A stretch of DNA of 5,207 bases from a bacterium (GTDB lineage Bacteria > Pseudomonadota > Alphaproteobacteria > Rs-D84). Both the position numbers and the translations under genes were made by a program. Below, one piece after another: positions 4,897 through 5,207 of the stretch (the first letter of the stretch is position 1; the number at the start of each line of letters is the position of its first letter). The notes beneath the pieces are model-generated. The model was not told the origin of the DNA, ran no database searches, and worked only from the letters and a program-made list of their open reading frames with translations. The stretch is taken from NCBI GenBank assembly GCA_014802705.1, contig JAAVBR010000047.1:1-5207 (forward strand), written 5' to 3'.

Positions 4897-5145
4897 ATGG
4901 CTTTTCAAAACAAGAATTTGTCCGTGATTGCGTATGCGAACGGGTTCACGCTGTGGCACTATGCGGCGGCGGAAACGATGGCTGTGATTTCGGCGACCGG
5001 TTATTTTAACGATGTCAAAACCCTGATGAATATCGGGGACGTTGTGATTATCAACGGGTCGGACAATACCGCCATCAAAAAAATCAATATTACCGATGCC
5101 GGTAATGTGACGGTTGCCGGATTGTCTGGCGTGACCGCGGATTAA
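4897..5145 (+). CDS. small conserved protein next to the capsid, possible head decoration protein
   Basis: The 82-aa product begins MAFQNKNLSVIAYANGFTLW, then HY (21-22), GYFND at 35-39 and an IGDVVIING segment at 46-54, and ends in beta-strand-like, small-residue-rich sequence. I recognise the NGF.LWHY...GYF...GD pattern as a conserved protein that commonly follows this type of capsid gene, but no function is established that I can cite. Its position 27 bp after the capsid stop, its small size and its mostly beta character fit a decoration or cement protein that binds the capsid surface. AAAGGA at 4883-4888 lies 8 bp before the ATG. It is probably translated from the capsid mRNA. Confidence 0.75.
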   Translation: MAFQNKNLSVIAYANGFTLWHYAAAETMAVISATGYFNDVKTLMNIGDVVIINGSDNTAIKKINITDAGNVTVAGLSGVTAD

Positions 5146-5158
5146 AAAACGCGTTTAA

Positions 5159-5195
5159 CCATGATGGGGCGACCATCCGGTCGTCCCTGTCATGG
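5159..5195 (+). other. long two-part hairpin after the decoration-like gene
   Basis: CCATGA (5159-5164) pairs with TCATGG (5190-5195). Inside it GGGGCGACC (5166-5174) pairs with GGTCGTCCC (5179-5187), with one G-U pair, around an ATCC loop. No T-run follows, so it is not a classical terminator; it may be an mRNA processing or stabilising structure between structural genes. Confidence 0.5.
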
Positions 5196-5207
5196 CGGGA
5201 TAGAAAA

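Noticed and set aside
1..5207. CRISPR array, tRNA or rRNA gene, insertion sequence, integrase or att core
   Set aside because: No regularly spaced repeats, cloverleaf, transposase, recombinase or duplicated tRNA end could be seen.

Overview
The window looks like a stretch of an alphaproteobacterial chromosome, or a metagenome-assembled relative, carrying a phage-type late module. The lineage call is inference. It rests on the small S24-repressor-like helix-turn-helix protein, the major capsid and scaffold proteins, and the capsid-adjacent conserved small protein, all of which resemble families I know mainly from alphaproteobacteria and their phages. All recognisable genes are on the + strand.

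Left part (1-1770): a leftward promoter (about 94-135) drives an RNA that leaves the window. A G-rich, G-quadruplex-type tract follows (158-187). Next come an 81-aa regulator resembling only the DNA-binding half of S24/CI-type repressors (336-581), an intrinsic terminator, and a two-gene unit: a stand-alone winged-helix protein (693-1112) overlapping a biotin protein ligase that lacks its own DNA-binding domain (1078-1770).

Central and right part (1771-5207): a near-consensus promoter (1790-1818) is followed by two tandem intrinsic terminators (1845-1870 and 1902-1925). Then come a SleB-type cell-wall hydrolase (1949-2359), a two-helix holin-like membrane protein (2371-2604) and a capsid-assembly scaffold protein (2573-3229). 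A histone-H1-like Lys/Ala/Pro-rich protein with its own promoter and terminator follows (3345-3701). After about 350 bp of non-coding, hairpin-rich DNA come the major capsid protein (4048-4869) and a small conserved, possibly head-decorating protein (4897-5145).

How it may work together (inference): promoter, terminators, lysis genes and head genes occur in the order used by lambdoid late operons, where a Q-type antiterminator lets polymerase read from the late promoter through a terminator into lysis and head genes. The most unusual points are this gated layout, the basic DNA-condensing protein between scaffold and capsid, and the absence of terminase and portal genes between the lysis and head genes, where they would normally sit. 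This could be a rearranged or domesticated prophage, a gene-transfer-agent-like element, or a prophage whose packaging genes lie outside the window.
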